In this document: in pieces, positions 39,712 through 46,683 of the stretch
Numbering within the stretch: the first letter of the stretch is position 1
Layout: the number at the start of each line of letters is the position of its first letter
NCBI GenBank assembly: GCA_017937485.1
Contig: JAGBDN010000075.1
Coordinates: 1 to 52,701, forward strand
Reading direction: 5' to 3'
DNA length: 52,701 nucleotides
Source of the DNA: Thermoguttaceae bacterium
Lineage (GTDB): Bacteria; Planctomycetota; Planctomycetia; Pirellulales; Thermoguttaceae
Notes under the pieces: model-generated
What the model was told of the DNA's origin: nothing
Databases searched by the model: none
What the model saw: the letters and a program-made list of their open reading frames with translations, nothing else
Made by a program: the position numbers and the translations under genes

Positions 39712-39766
39712 CGGCGCCGCGACAAAAACGCGCCGGGAAGCCCCGACGCGCTTTCGGTAAGCGACG

Positions 39767-40171
39767 TTATTCGCCGATTTTCGCAAGTCGCGCTTCCGCC
39801 GCTTCGAGCGCAAGTTCGCGAACGGCGACGGCGAACTCTTCGTCGGCGTCGATCGCTCCGTTAATTGTCGCGAGTTCGGCGTCGGTGAAGCGTAAAATCG
39901 TTTTATTGCGACGAAGTTTCGACGCCGGTTTCGGTTTGCGTCCGCGCCGCAAGTTTTCGGCGAGGCGCCGCATTTCGGTCGCGACCTCCGCGTCGTCGAT
40001 TAAGTCGGCGGTTTTGTCCAAGTCTTCCGCCGTTTCGGCGTCCGTCGCTTTTTCGGGGAAGAGGCAAAATTTATCGCCGGGTTTGGCGGTCGCGGAACGA
40101 GCGATAATTTCGGCTTCGACGAGGTCGTTTATCGACGTTCCGGCGTTGGAGTCGACAAGTTTAATTTCCAT
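39767..40171 (-). CDS. RHH-type regulatory protein (134 aa)
   Basis: The last ~45 residues (KTILRFTDAELATINGAI, then FAVAVRELALEAAEARLAK) form a ribbon-helix-helix like the protein at 15766. The N-terminal part is acidic and may bind a ligand or partner. It is the third gene of the reverse operon 40670 to 39767 and overlaps its upstream neighbour. It may repress the operon promoter with its dyad. Confidence 0.7.
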   Translation of the reverse strand: MEIKLVDSNAGTSINDLVEAEIIARSATAKPGDKFCLFPEKATDAETAEDLDKTADLIDDAEVATEMRRLAENLRRGRKPKPASKLRRNKTILRFTDAELATINGAIDADEEFAVAVRELALEAAEARLAKIGE

Positions 40172-40424
40172 TGGTCGCGTCGCTTTCTCGGGCGGTTTTG
40201 AAATCGTATCGTTTGGCGACGTCGGCGGTCATCGCGTCGCGAACTTTGTTCAAAAGTTCGTACAGCGTCGCCCAATTTTGCGAACGTTCGCGCCGATTCG
40301 AAGCGAATTGTATCGCCGCCAACAGCTCCGACGCGCCGACGCATTCCGCGCAAATCGCTTTATTCATTAGCGACCGCGTGTTCGTCGTGTTACCGTATTT
40401 TTCCTGCAAGTCTTTAATCGGCAT
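40161..40424 (-). CDS. Hypothetical protein (87 aa)
   Basis: Reverse strand. The ATG follows GGAGTAAACGCT. Helical, with a Cys pair (ICAEC) and a basic stretch (SNRRERSQNW). It overlaps the RHH gene by 11 bases, so both are made together. No family recognised. Confidence 0.7.
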   Translation of the reverse strand: MPIKDLQEKYGNTTNTRSLMNKAICAECVGASELLAAIQFASNRRERSQNWATLYELLNKVRDAMTADVAKRYDFKTARESDATNGN

Positions 40425-40446
40425 AGCGTTTACTCCATAAAAGCGC

Positions 40447-40471
40447 CGCCCGCGTTTTTGAGGCGCGGGCG
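40447..40471. other. Stem-loop between reverse-strand genes
   Basis: CGCCCGCG (40447-40454) pairs with CGCGGGCG (40464-40471). It lies between two genes of the reverse operon and lacks a strong T tract, so it may lower or process the transcript. Confidence 0.4.
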
Positions 40472-40499
40472 ACGGCGACCGAAGCCGCTAGGTTGAGGG

Positions 40500-40670
40500 T
40501 TAGACGAGACGTTCAATCACGGTCATCACCCAACCGTCGTTCGCATAATATTCGGTGGTTTTCCAGATTTGGCAACCCGGACGCTTACGCGCGGCGGTTT
40601 CCATCGTCTTGAATTTCCCGACAATTTTTTGACGCCGCACCGAATAATAAGTAACAAACGTGTCAACCAT
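40500..40670 (-). CDS. Small hypothetical protein (56 aa)
   Basis: ATG 40670 is preferred; an upstream TTG at 40739 would place the first 23 codons inside the operator/leader dyad. Basic, with Trp/Tyr residues (CQIWKTTEYYANDGWVMTVI). No family recognised. First gene of the reverse operon, directly behind its promoter. Confidence 0.65.
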   Translation of the reverse strand: MVDTFVTYYSVRRQKIVGKFKTMETAARKRPGCQIWKTTEYYANDGWVMTVIERLV

Positions 40671-40703
40671 TTTAAAAGCCCTTTTATTCAAAAGTAGCGT
40701 TCC

Positions 40704-40737
40704 GTCAAGAGTTTGGAGAACCGTTCTCCCTCTTGAC
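40704..40737. promoter_or_regulatory. 34-bp perfect nested dyad (operator or leader hairpin)
   Basis: Outer arms GTCAAGAG/CTCTTGAC and inner arms GGAGAAC/GTTCTCC lie at the expected transcription start of the reverse operon. The symmetry suits a dimeric repressor site or a strong leader hairpin. Confidence 0.65.
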
Positions 40738-40744
40738 AAAAATA

Positions 40745-40772
40745 AGTATACTATATTTTAAGGGTTTTGCAA
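40745..40772 (-). promoter_or_regulatory. Promoter of the reverse operon
   Basis: On the - strand: -35 TTGCAA (40767-40772), a 16-base spacer and -10 TATACT (40745-40750), in a strongly AT-rich gap. Start would fall near 40738, at the edge of the dyad. Confidence 0.7.
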
Positions 40773-40959
40773 GAGTCTTTAAAATAATTTTTTTGAAAAA
40801 CTCGAAAAATTTTCGCTTAACCGCTTGCCGCGTCGCGATTTAGCGTCGCCGAAAACTCCGATTTTTGTTTTGGTCGTTACAACCGGGCGGCGGAGGCTGG
40901 AACTATTACAAAATTTCGGTTTTTGGAATGTTTAAACTTTTATTTTTCAAGTGTTTAGA

Positions 40960-40965
40960 TATAAT
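40960..40965 (+). promoter_or_regulatory. TATAAT promoter giving a leaderless portal mRNA
   Basis: A consensus -10 element ends six bases before ATG 40972, so the first transcribed base would be the start codon itself. No ribosome site precedes the ATG. No clear -35 is seen; an activator may help. Confidence 0.5.
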
Positions 40966-40971
40966 ATCGGT

Positions 40972-42525
40972 ATGACTGAAAACTCGAAAAAACAAGGCGG
41001 AAAAACGCAAGCGAACGCCGTCGCCGTCGCTCCAAAATCGGGCGCGGTCGTCCGGCCCGTTCGGCGGCGTTTTTTGCGTTCGACTCGCTACGACGCGACG
41101 CGTCCCGAAAGCGACCTCGACCGATTTTGGAGCGGGGCCGATTCGCGGAGCGTCGACGCGTCGCTCGATCCGGAAACGCGGCGCAAACTCCGCGAACGGG
41201 CGCGGTACGAAGTCGCGAACAACTGCTACGCGACCGGGCTCGGACTGACGATCGCCAACGCCGTCGTCGGGAGCGGCCCGCGTTTGCAAATTGTCGACGC
41301 CGACGACCGAACGCGCCGCGACCGGCAACAAATCGAGTGGGCGTTTTGCGAGTGGAGCGAGGAAATTCGGCTCGCCGAGAAGTTGCGGGCGATGCGGTTC
41401 GCGCGTTACCAAGACGGCGAAGCGTTCGCTATCCTCTGTAATAATCCGGGTTTGCCGGGGCGAATCAAACTCGACGTCGTCCCGCTCGACGCGGAGCGCG
41501 TTTGCGCCGATTATTACCGCCCCGACCCGCGCGACGTCGACGGTATCGCGCTCGACGATTTCGGGAACCCGGTTTCCTACCGCGTCGCGACGTCGCATCC
41601 CGGCGACCTCGGTTTCGACCCGGAACGTTTCGGGTCGTCGCAACGTCGGAGCGCCTCCTACTTCAACGACGCCAAGGTTTACGACGCGAAAGACGTCGTC
41701 CATTGGTTCCGACGCGTTACGTCGGAGCAACACCGGGGAGCGCCCGAAATCGCACCGGCGCTACGCCTTTTCGCGCTTCTGCGACGGTACACGTTAGCCG
41801 TTGTAACGGCGGCGGAAGTCGCGGCGGATTTCGCCGCCGTTATCACCAGCGATGAAATTCCCGGCGGAACGTCGGCGGCGGACGAGGAAGGGGAGGCCGA
41901 ATCCCTCGCTTGGTTCGAAGAGGTGCCGATCACGCGCGGCGCGATGTTGAAGCTCCCGGAAAACAACGAGGTTTCGCAGTTGAAAGCCGAGCAACCGACG
42001 ACGACGTACCCCGATTTCAAACGCGAACTTTTGTCGGAAATCGGTCGGGCGCTTCAAGTTCCGGTCAACCTCGTTTCCGGCGACAGCGCGAAACACAACT
42101 ACGCGTCCGGACGGCTCGACTGTCAAGAGTTTCACAAGATGATTCGGCTCGACCAGCAGGCGGCCGGAATCGCGGTTATGCGTCCGATTTTTTACGCTTG
42201 GTTCGACGAATACGCGGCGCTCGAACGTTCGCAAGGGCGGCAAACGCCGAAACGACCGGTCGTTACGTTCCAATGGGACGGTTTCGAACACGTCGACCCC
42301 GTGAAGGAAGCGGACGCGCAGGCGATTCGATTGCAGTCGATGACGACGACGCTCGCCGACGAATATGCGAAAATGGGGCGCGACTGGGAAGACGCGCTTA
42401 TCCAGCGCAAGCGCGAACTCGATAAAATGCGGGAGTTAGGTTTGACGTCGGAGCAAGTCGCGCCGCCGCCCGCCGACCGAAAAACTCGAAAGAACGACGA
42501 CGAAGAAGGAGACGACGATGAGTAA
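40972..42525 (+). CDS. Portal protein, lambda GpB family (517 aa)
   Basis: Fits the lambda-type portal family: STRYDATRPESDLDRFW near the start, a helical clip with EVANNCYATGLGLTIANAVVGSGPRL, RYQDGEAFAIL, then LFALLRRYTLAVVTAAEVAADFA, and a C-terminal LDCQEFHKMIRLDQQ...PIFYAWFDE. The dodecameric ring sits at the capsid vertex. ATG 40972 is chosen over an upstream GTG (40951) that lies inside the -10 region. Overlaps the capsid gene by eight bases. Confidence 0.9.
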   Translation: MTENSKKQGGKTQANAVAVAPKSGAVVRPVRRRFLRSTRYDATRPESDLDRFWSGADSRSVDASLDPETRRKLRERARYEVANNCYATGLGLTIANAVVGSGPRLQIVDADDRTRRDRQQIEWAFCEWSEEIRLAEKLRAMRFARYQDGEAFAILCNNPGLPGRIKLDVVPLDAERVCADYYRPDPRDVDGIALDDFGNPVSYRVATSHPGDLGFDPERFGSSQRRSASYFNDAKVYDAKDVVHWFRRVTSEQHRGAPEIAPALRLFALLRRYTLAVVTAAEVAADFAAVITSDEIPGGTSAADEEGEAESLAWFEEVPITRGAMLKLPENNEVSQLKAEQPTTTYPDFKRELLSEIGRALQVPVNLVSGDSAKHNYASGRLDCQEFHKMIRLDQQAAGIAVMRPIFYAWFDEYAALERSQGRQTPKRPVVTFQWDGFEHVDPVKEADAQAIRLQSMTTTLADEYAKMGRDWEDALIQRKRELDKMRELGLTSEQVAPPPADRKTRKNDDEEGDDDE

Positions 42526-44500
42526 TAAACCCGACCTAACAGGTTCGAAAGTGCGACTTTACGGCGAACCGTTCGAGTGCAAACAAGTCGAAGGCGACGC
42601 CTTGCCGCGCTTCGAAATCGTCGCGTACACCGGCGCCGTGATGGAAGTCGGCGGATACGGAAAGGTGATCGTCGACCTCGCCGGGATTTCGTTCGCAAGT
42701 CCTAAGATTCCCATCGTTTACGGCCATATCGTCAAGTGCGGAATCGGACACGTCGAGAAGAGCGAAATTCGCGACGGCGCGCTCGTTTTGGAGGGCGTCG
42801 TTTCGCGCCAAACCGAGTATGCGAAGGATTTTACGTCGAGCGCGAAGAACGGTTTCCCTTGGCAAGCGTCCATCGGCGGAACGCCGCTCGAAGTCGAATT
42901 TTTGAACGACGACGCGACCGCCGTCGTGAACGGTCGCACGGTCGACGCGTCCGTTACTATCATCCGTAAAATCAGCCTTTACGAAACTTCCGTCGTGGAG
43001 TTCGGCGCGGACGGCGCGACTTCCTCGACTATCAAATGTTCGATTATCAACCCGCAAGGAGGAAACGATAATATGTCGAGTATTACCGATACCCAAACGC
43101 CGATTCCGCAACCGCAAACCTCGGTCGAACCGCCGGTTAACGAGCCGACTTCGCCGCCGACCGGAGCCGTCGACTTTGGCGCGACGCGGCGTCAATACGC
43201 CGAGGAACATCGGCGAATCGCCGCGATTCGGAAACGCGGCGCCGATATGGATCCGGAAGTCGTAGCGCAAGCCATCGAAGAAGGGTGGAGCGAAGAAAAG
43301 TTCGACGTCGAGTGTATGCGAACCGAGTTGGAGCGATTTCGCGCGAGCCGTCCGACGGCGCCGCCGCTCCATTATTCGCAACCGGCGAGCGTTTCGAACG
43401 ACGCGCTCGTCGCGATCGGGCTCCGCGCTTGCGGGCTCCCGGTCGACGAAAACCGCTTTGCTGAAAAGGACTTGGAAGCCGCCGACAAATACCGCGACGC
43501 GTCGTTGACGGAATTTTGCGAACTCGCTTGCGGGCGCGGATTGCCGCGATTCAAGCGCGACAATCGCGGTTGGCTCGAAGCGGCGTTCTCGACGACGAAC
43601 CTTAATTACGTTTTGTCGCGAACGGCGAACGCCGCGCTTCTCGCCGGGTTCGAGTACGTTGAATCCGATTGGCGTAAAGCGTTCAAAGTCGGTTCCGTTT
43701 CGGACTTTAAGCCGCACGAACGCTACCGGATGAACTCGTCCTTTAAGTTTAAAAAGTTGACCGACGGCGGGCGGTTCGAACACGGCGAAGTTTCGGACGA
43801 AAAATACTCCGTCCAAGCGGACACCGAAGGGATTATGTTCGCGCTGACTCGCAAGATGTTGATTAACGACGACTTGGGCGCGTTGACGCAAATGCCGAAG
43901 GAAATCGGGATGGGCGCCGCCGACGCGATCAACGAAGCGTGTTGGAGTCTTTTCCTGAATCCGCCGAAAACGCAAGACGGCGACGCGTCGCACGAGTTCT
44001 TTAGCGCGCACAATATGAACCTGCGAACCGGCGCGACGACGGCGCTTACGCTCGACTCGTTGAGCAAGGCGCGGACGGCGTTCGGGAAACAACTCAAGAA
44101 GAACGGAACGCCGCTCGGCTTGCGACCGACGATTTTGCTCGTGCCGCCGGAGCTGGAAGACCAAGCGTTGATGTTGACGAAGGCGACGCAATTTAACAAC
44201 GGCGCCGACGGTATGACGCCCGCTAACTACAACCCGCAAGCCGGGCGATTCCAAGTCGTTACGTCGAGCTATTTGAGCGCGAAGGCGATGAACGGGTCGA
44301 GCGAAACGGCGTGGTATTTGCTCGTCGACCCGAACCGGCTCGCGGCGTTCGAAACGTCGTTCCTCAACGGCAAGGACAAACCGACGGTCGAGCGGGCCGA
44401 CGCGGACTTCGACACGCTCGGGATTCAGTTCCGAGGTTACATCGACTTCGGCGTTTCGGCGCAAGATTTCCGCGCGATTTTGAAAAACACTGGAGCTTGA
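42518..44500 (+). CDS. Prohead protease-major capsid fusion (660 aa)
   Basis: Residues 1-185 look like a prohead protease (IVYGHIVKCGIGHVEKSE with His; FPWQASIGG with Ser). A Pro/Thr-rich and helical scaffold-like part follows, then a Mu gpT-like major capsid domain from about residue 330 to the end. An AAGGAGG (43056-43062) lies ten bases before the in-frame ATG 43073, so a 475-aa scaffold-capsid product may also be made. Such fusions are known in phages of several bacterial groups. Confidence 0.85.
   Translation: MSNKPDLTGSKVRLYGEPFECKQVEGDALPRFEIVAYTGAVMEVGGYGKVIVDLAGISFASPKIPIVYGHIVKCGIGHVEKSEIRDGALVLEGVVSRQTEYAKDFTSSAKNGFPWQASIGGTPLEVEFLNDDATAVVNGRTVDASVTIIRKISLYETSVVEFGADGATSSTIKCSIINPQGGNDNMSSITDTQTPIPQPQTSVEPPVNEPTSPPTGAVDFGATRRQYAEEHRRIAAIRKRGADMDPEVVAQAIEEGWSEEKFDVECMRTELERFRASRPTAPPLHYSQPASVSNDALVAIGLRACGLPVDENRFAEKDLEAADKYRDASLTEFCELACGRGLPRFKRDNRGWLEAAFSTTNLNYVLSRTANAALLAGFEYVESDWRKAFKVGSVSDFKPHERYRMNSSFKFKKLTDGGRFEHGEVSDEKYSVQADTEGIMFALTRKMLINDDLGALTQMPKEIGMGAADAINEACWSLFLNPPKTQDGDASHEFFSAHNMNLRTGATTALTLDSLSKARTAFGKQLKKNGTPLGLRPTILLVPPELEDQALMLTKATQFNNGADGMTPANYNPQAGRFQVVTSSYLSAKAMNGSSETAWYLLVDPNRLAAFETSFLNGKDKPTVERADADFDTLGIQFRGYIDFGVSAQDFRAILKNTGA
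43056..43075 (+). promoter_or_regulatory. Internal ribosome site within the capsid gene
   Basis: AAGGAGG at 43056-43062 is followed at ten bases by the in-frame ATG 43073-43075 (codon 186). It is stronger than the site of the full-length start and would allow a second, shorter product. Confidence 0.65.
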
Positions 44501-44529
44501 TAAACGATTAAACGTAAGGAGATACGACG

Positions 44530-44874
44530 ATGAAAATTGCGAAACGAGTTCAGAATTACGGCTCGATTAATTACGTCAACGACGGCGACGAGACGATTCC
44601 GGCGGGCGGAATCGTCGTCGAGGGCGAGCTTGTCGGGTGCGCCGTCCGTCCGATCGAGCCGGGCGCGACCGGCGCGCTCGAAGTCGACGGGAATTGGCGC
44701 TTTCCTAAAACAAGCGGCGAAACGTTTTCCGTCGGCGCGGCGTGTTACTGGGACGCGTCGAACGAAGCGGTTACGTCGACGACTTCCGGAACGCAACTCG
44801 GCGTTTGCGTCGAGGCCGCCGCGTCGGACGACGAGTCGATTCTCGTCGCCCTGAATTACCGTGTGCGAGCGTAA
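44530..44874 (+). CDS. DUF2190 capsid-associated protein (114 aa)
   Basis: DUF2190 pattern: GSINYVNDGDETIPAGGIVVEGELVGCAV, GATGALEVDG, FSVGAACYWDASNEAVTS, LGVCVEAAASDDESILVAL. Beta-rich and found next to the capsid gene in many phages, where it is thought to decorate or cement the shell. ATG 44530 with TAAGGAG. Confidence 0.85.
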   Translation: MKIAKRVQNYGSINYVNDGDETIPAGGIVVEGELVGCAVRPIEPGATGALEVDGNWRFPKTSGETFSVGAACYWDASNEAVTSTTSGTQLGVCVEAAASDDESILVALNYRVRA

Positions 44875-44877
44875 GCC

Positions 44878-45120
44878 GTGATATATATTGCGCTTACCGA
44901 TTGTTCGGTTGAAGCCCCCCCCCGAAAAATTTTCGTTAGGGGACGCGACAGACGCGTCGGGGTTTTCGCCGAGGAAACGCAAGTCGACGTAACGCTCGAT
45001 TTAGAAGCCGCCGGAATCGTCGAATATCCGGACGGCTCGATTATCCCGACCGCGCTAAGCGCCGCCGTTCCGCTCTTTAAGGGGGCGACGGACGTCGCGC
45101 TCGTCGCCGCTTTATCGTAA
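44878..45120 (+). CDS. Hypothetical head protein (80 aa)
   Basis: GTG at 44878, right after the DUF2190 stop. Short beta and turn segments. Codons 15-17 lie in a run of nine C followed by an AT palindrome; a change of one C would shift the frame. Position suggests a head completion role. Family not recognised. Confidence 0.7.
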   Translation: MIYIALTDCSVEAPPRKIFVRGRDRRVGVFAEETQVDVTLDLEAAGIVEYPDGSIIPTALSAAVPLFKGATDVALVAALS

Positions 45121-45134
45121 CGAAAGGAACGCAA

Positions 45135-45341
45135 ATGACCGCCGATATTACGTTTGGGTCGACCGCGACCGTTTACGCGCCGCGTTCGGTCGTCGACGCG
45201 CTCGCGGCCGCGCTGAGCGCTTTCGGTTCGGGCGGTTCCAACTCCGGCGATTCCGGGACTTCCGGCGCGGACGACTCGTTCGCCGCGTCGGTCGCAATGG
45301 GCGTTCCGGGTTTCGTTCCGCCGATTTTCGGAGGGAACTAA
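45135..45341 (+). CDS. Hypothetical Gly/Ser-rich protein (68 aa)
   Basis: ATG 45135 after AAAGGAACG. A short helix (RSVVDALAAALSAFG) is followed by Gly/Ser/Asp-rich sequence and a hydrophobic, proline-containing end (VPGFVPPIFGGN). Probably partly disordered. Located in the head gene row. Unknown. Confidence 0.65.
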   Translation: MTADITFGSTATVYAPRSVVDALAAALSAFGSGGSNSGDSGTSGADDSFAASVAMGVPGFVPPIFGGN

Positions 45342-45345
45342 CGTA

Positions 45346-45714
45346 ATGCTCGACAATATGATGCGACGCGGCGCCGAGTTCGTCGCGGGAACGCTTCACC
45401 GCGTCGGCGCGGTTGTTATTCGGATCGAGCGCGACGGCGAAACGCTCTTGGAAACGAGCGGCGTTTTGTCGCAACCGACCGCCGAAGATTTCGGCGTCGC
45501 GGAACGTCGCGCCGAACGCCGTTTGGTCGACGTATTGTTGCGCGGCGACTGCGGTTACGTTCCGAAAGCCGACGACAAATTTTGGATTTCGACCGGGCCG
45601 TTTTCGAACGTTCGCGAACCGTACCGCGTCGCGCCGCTCGGCGACGAAGTGTTCCGGTTCGACGACCCTTATGAAATTTCGATGCGCGTTCACGCGCAGA
45701 AGGAGCCTCGCTAA
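45346..45714 (+). CDS. Probable head-tail connector protein (122 aa)
   Basis: Beta-rich protein with DKFWISTGPFSNVREPYRVAPLGDEVFRF; size and position match small head-closure proteins between the capsid and tail genes. Overlaps the next gene by one base (TAATG). Assignment is by location rather than by sequence family. Confidence 0.7.
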   Translation: MLDNMMRRGAEFVAGTLHRVGAVVIRIERDGETLLETSGVLSQPTAEDFGVAERRAERRLVDVLLRGDCGYVPKADDKFWISTGPFSNVREPYRVAPLGDEVFRFDDPYEISMRVHAQKEPR

Positions 45715-46169
45715 TGTCTTACATTATGGACTTTGCGCAAAGCGTCGCGAAGATTGTCAACGACGCGAAACTGACCGATTCCGTCGCTCGCGTCGGTCTT
45801 CCGAAAATCGACGCGTCCGGCGAAAAGGAGTTGTTAATCACTGTCGTGCCGACCGTCGTCGACGCGAAAAGCGTTTCGAACGACCCGACCTTTTCGGAAG
45901 CGTTCGAAGCGCAAGTCTGGTTCCAGCAATACGTTGGGACGACCGACTTGACGAAGCTCGAACCCCTTTTCGACTTGGTGGAGAACGTTCGCCGCGCGCT
46001 CGCCGTGTCGCGGCCTTTCGTAACGTCCGGGATTTTCGCCGAAACGATTAGCGTCGAAACGACGCCGTTCGAGGCCTACGACCTGCAAAAAGCGGCGGTT
46101 TTCACGAGCGTCGTTACGTTGCGCTCGTTCGTCCCGGCGCTTCATTATCGACAAACCGACCAACTTTAA
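45714..46169 (+). CDS. Probable tail terminator/completion protein (151 aa)
   Basis: A mixed alpha/beta protein (FAQSVAKIVNDAKLTDSVARVG, a central EAFEAQVWFQQYVGTTD, VVTLRSFVPALH). Size and place fit tail terminator proteins. Coupled to the preceding connector gene. The cargo genes that follow interrupt the row of tail genes. Confidence 0.65.
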   Translation: MSYIMDFAQSVAKIVNDAKLTDSVARVGLPKIDASGEKELLITVVPTVVDAKSVSNDPTFSEAFEAQVWFQQYVGTTDLTKLEPLFDLVENVRRALAVSRPFVTSGIFAETISVETTPFEAYDLQKAAVFTSVVTLRSFVPALHYRQTDQL

Positions 46170-46195
46170 ACGATAACGTTAAAGGAGATAGAACG

Positions 46196-46606
46196 ATGAA
46201 AAACTGGAAAATTCTTTTCGCTCTCGCCGTCGTTTTCGGCTTGACCGCGACCGCCGCTTTCGCCGCCGAACCGCAAGCCTGCGCCCCGGTTTACGAGCCG
46301 TCGCCGTGCGAACCGGTCGCCGACGTCGGGCCGTGCGAGCCGGTTTACGCGCCGGTCTGCGGCCCGGTCGGGGAGAGCGCCGCCGTTCAAACGATCGTCG
46401 TCGTGCAAGCGCAAGCGCCGCGTCCGCCGAAATTTGCCAAGCGCGAAGTCGTTCGGAATTGGGAAGTTGCGCGAACGCGCCGCGTCTTGTTCAACGAGCG
46501 CAAAATCGAGCGACGCCGCGTCGAGAAAGTTCGCGTCCGGAGCGGCGGCGTCGACGTTCGCGTCGATTCCGGTTGCGCGTCCGTCGGTTGTAAAGTCGGA
46601 TTGTAA
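46196..46606 (+). CDS. Secreted Cys/Pro-rich protein (136 aa)
   Basis: Signal peptide at residues 1-23 (cleavage after AFA). The mature N-terminal part is a Cys-Pro-Glu-rich repeat (PCEPV/CGPV); the C-terminal part is basic (FAKREVVRNWEVARTRRVLFNERKIERRR) and ends with two more Cys. Starts the cargo block. Could bind envelope components. A terminator follows immediately. Confidence 0.75.
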   Translation: MKNWKILFALAVVFGLTATAAFAAEPQACAPVYEPSPCEPVADVGPCEPVYAPVCGPVGESAAVQTIVVVQAQAPRPPKFAKREVVRNWEVARTRRVLFNERKIERRRVEKVRVRSGGVDVRVDSGCASVGCKVGL

Positions 46607-46616
46607 TTGAGTTTGC

Positions 46617-46651
46617 AAGGGGCGCCGTCGGAGACGGGGACGCTCCTTTTT
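46617..46651 (+). terminator. Intrinsic terminator in the cargo block
   Basis: AAGGGGCG (46617-46624) pairs with CGCTCCTT (46641-46648), with an inner CCGT/ACGG hairpin, followed by five T. It separates the secreted protein gene from the protease-thioredoxin gene. Confidence 0.65.
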
Positions 46652-46683
46652 CCCTTTGCTTTGACGCGAAAGGTTTTAGAGAT

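Noticed and set aside
40951..40971. GTG start for the portal gene at 40951
   Set aside because: It would put codons inside the TATAAT element, and there is no ribosome site.
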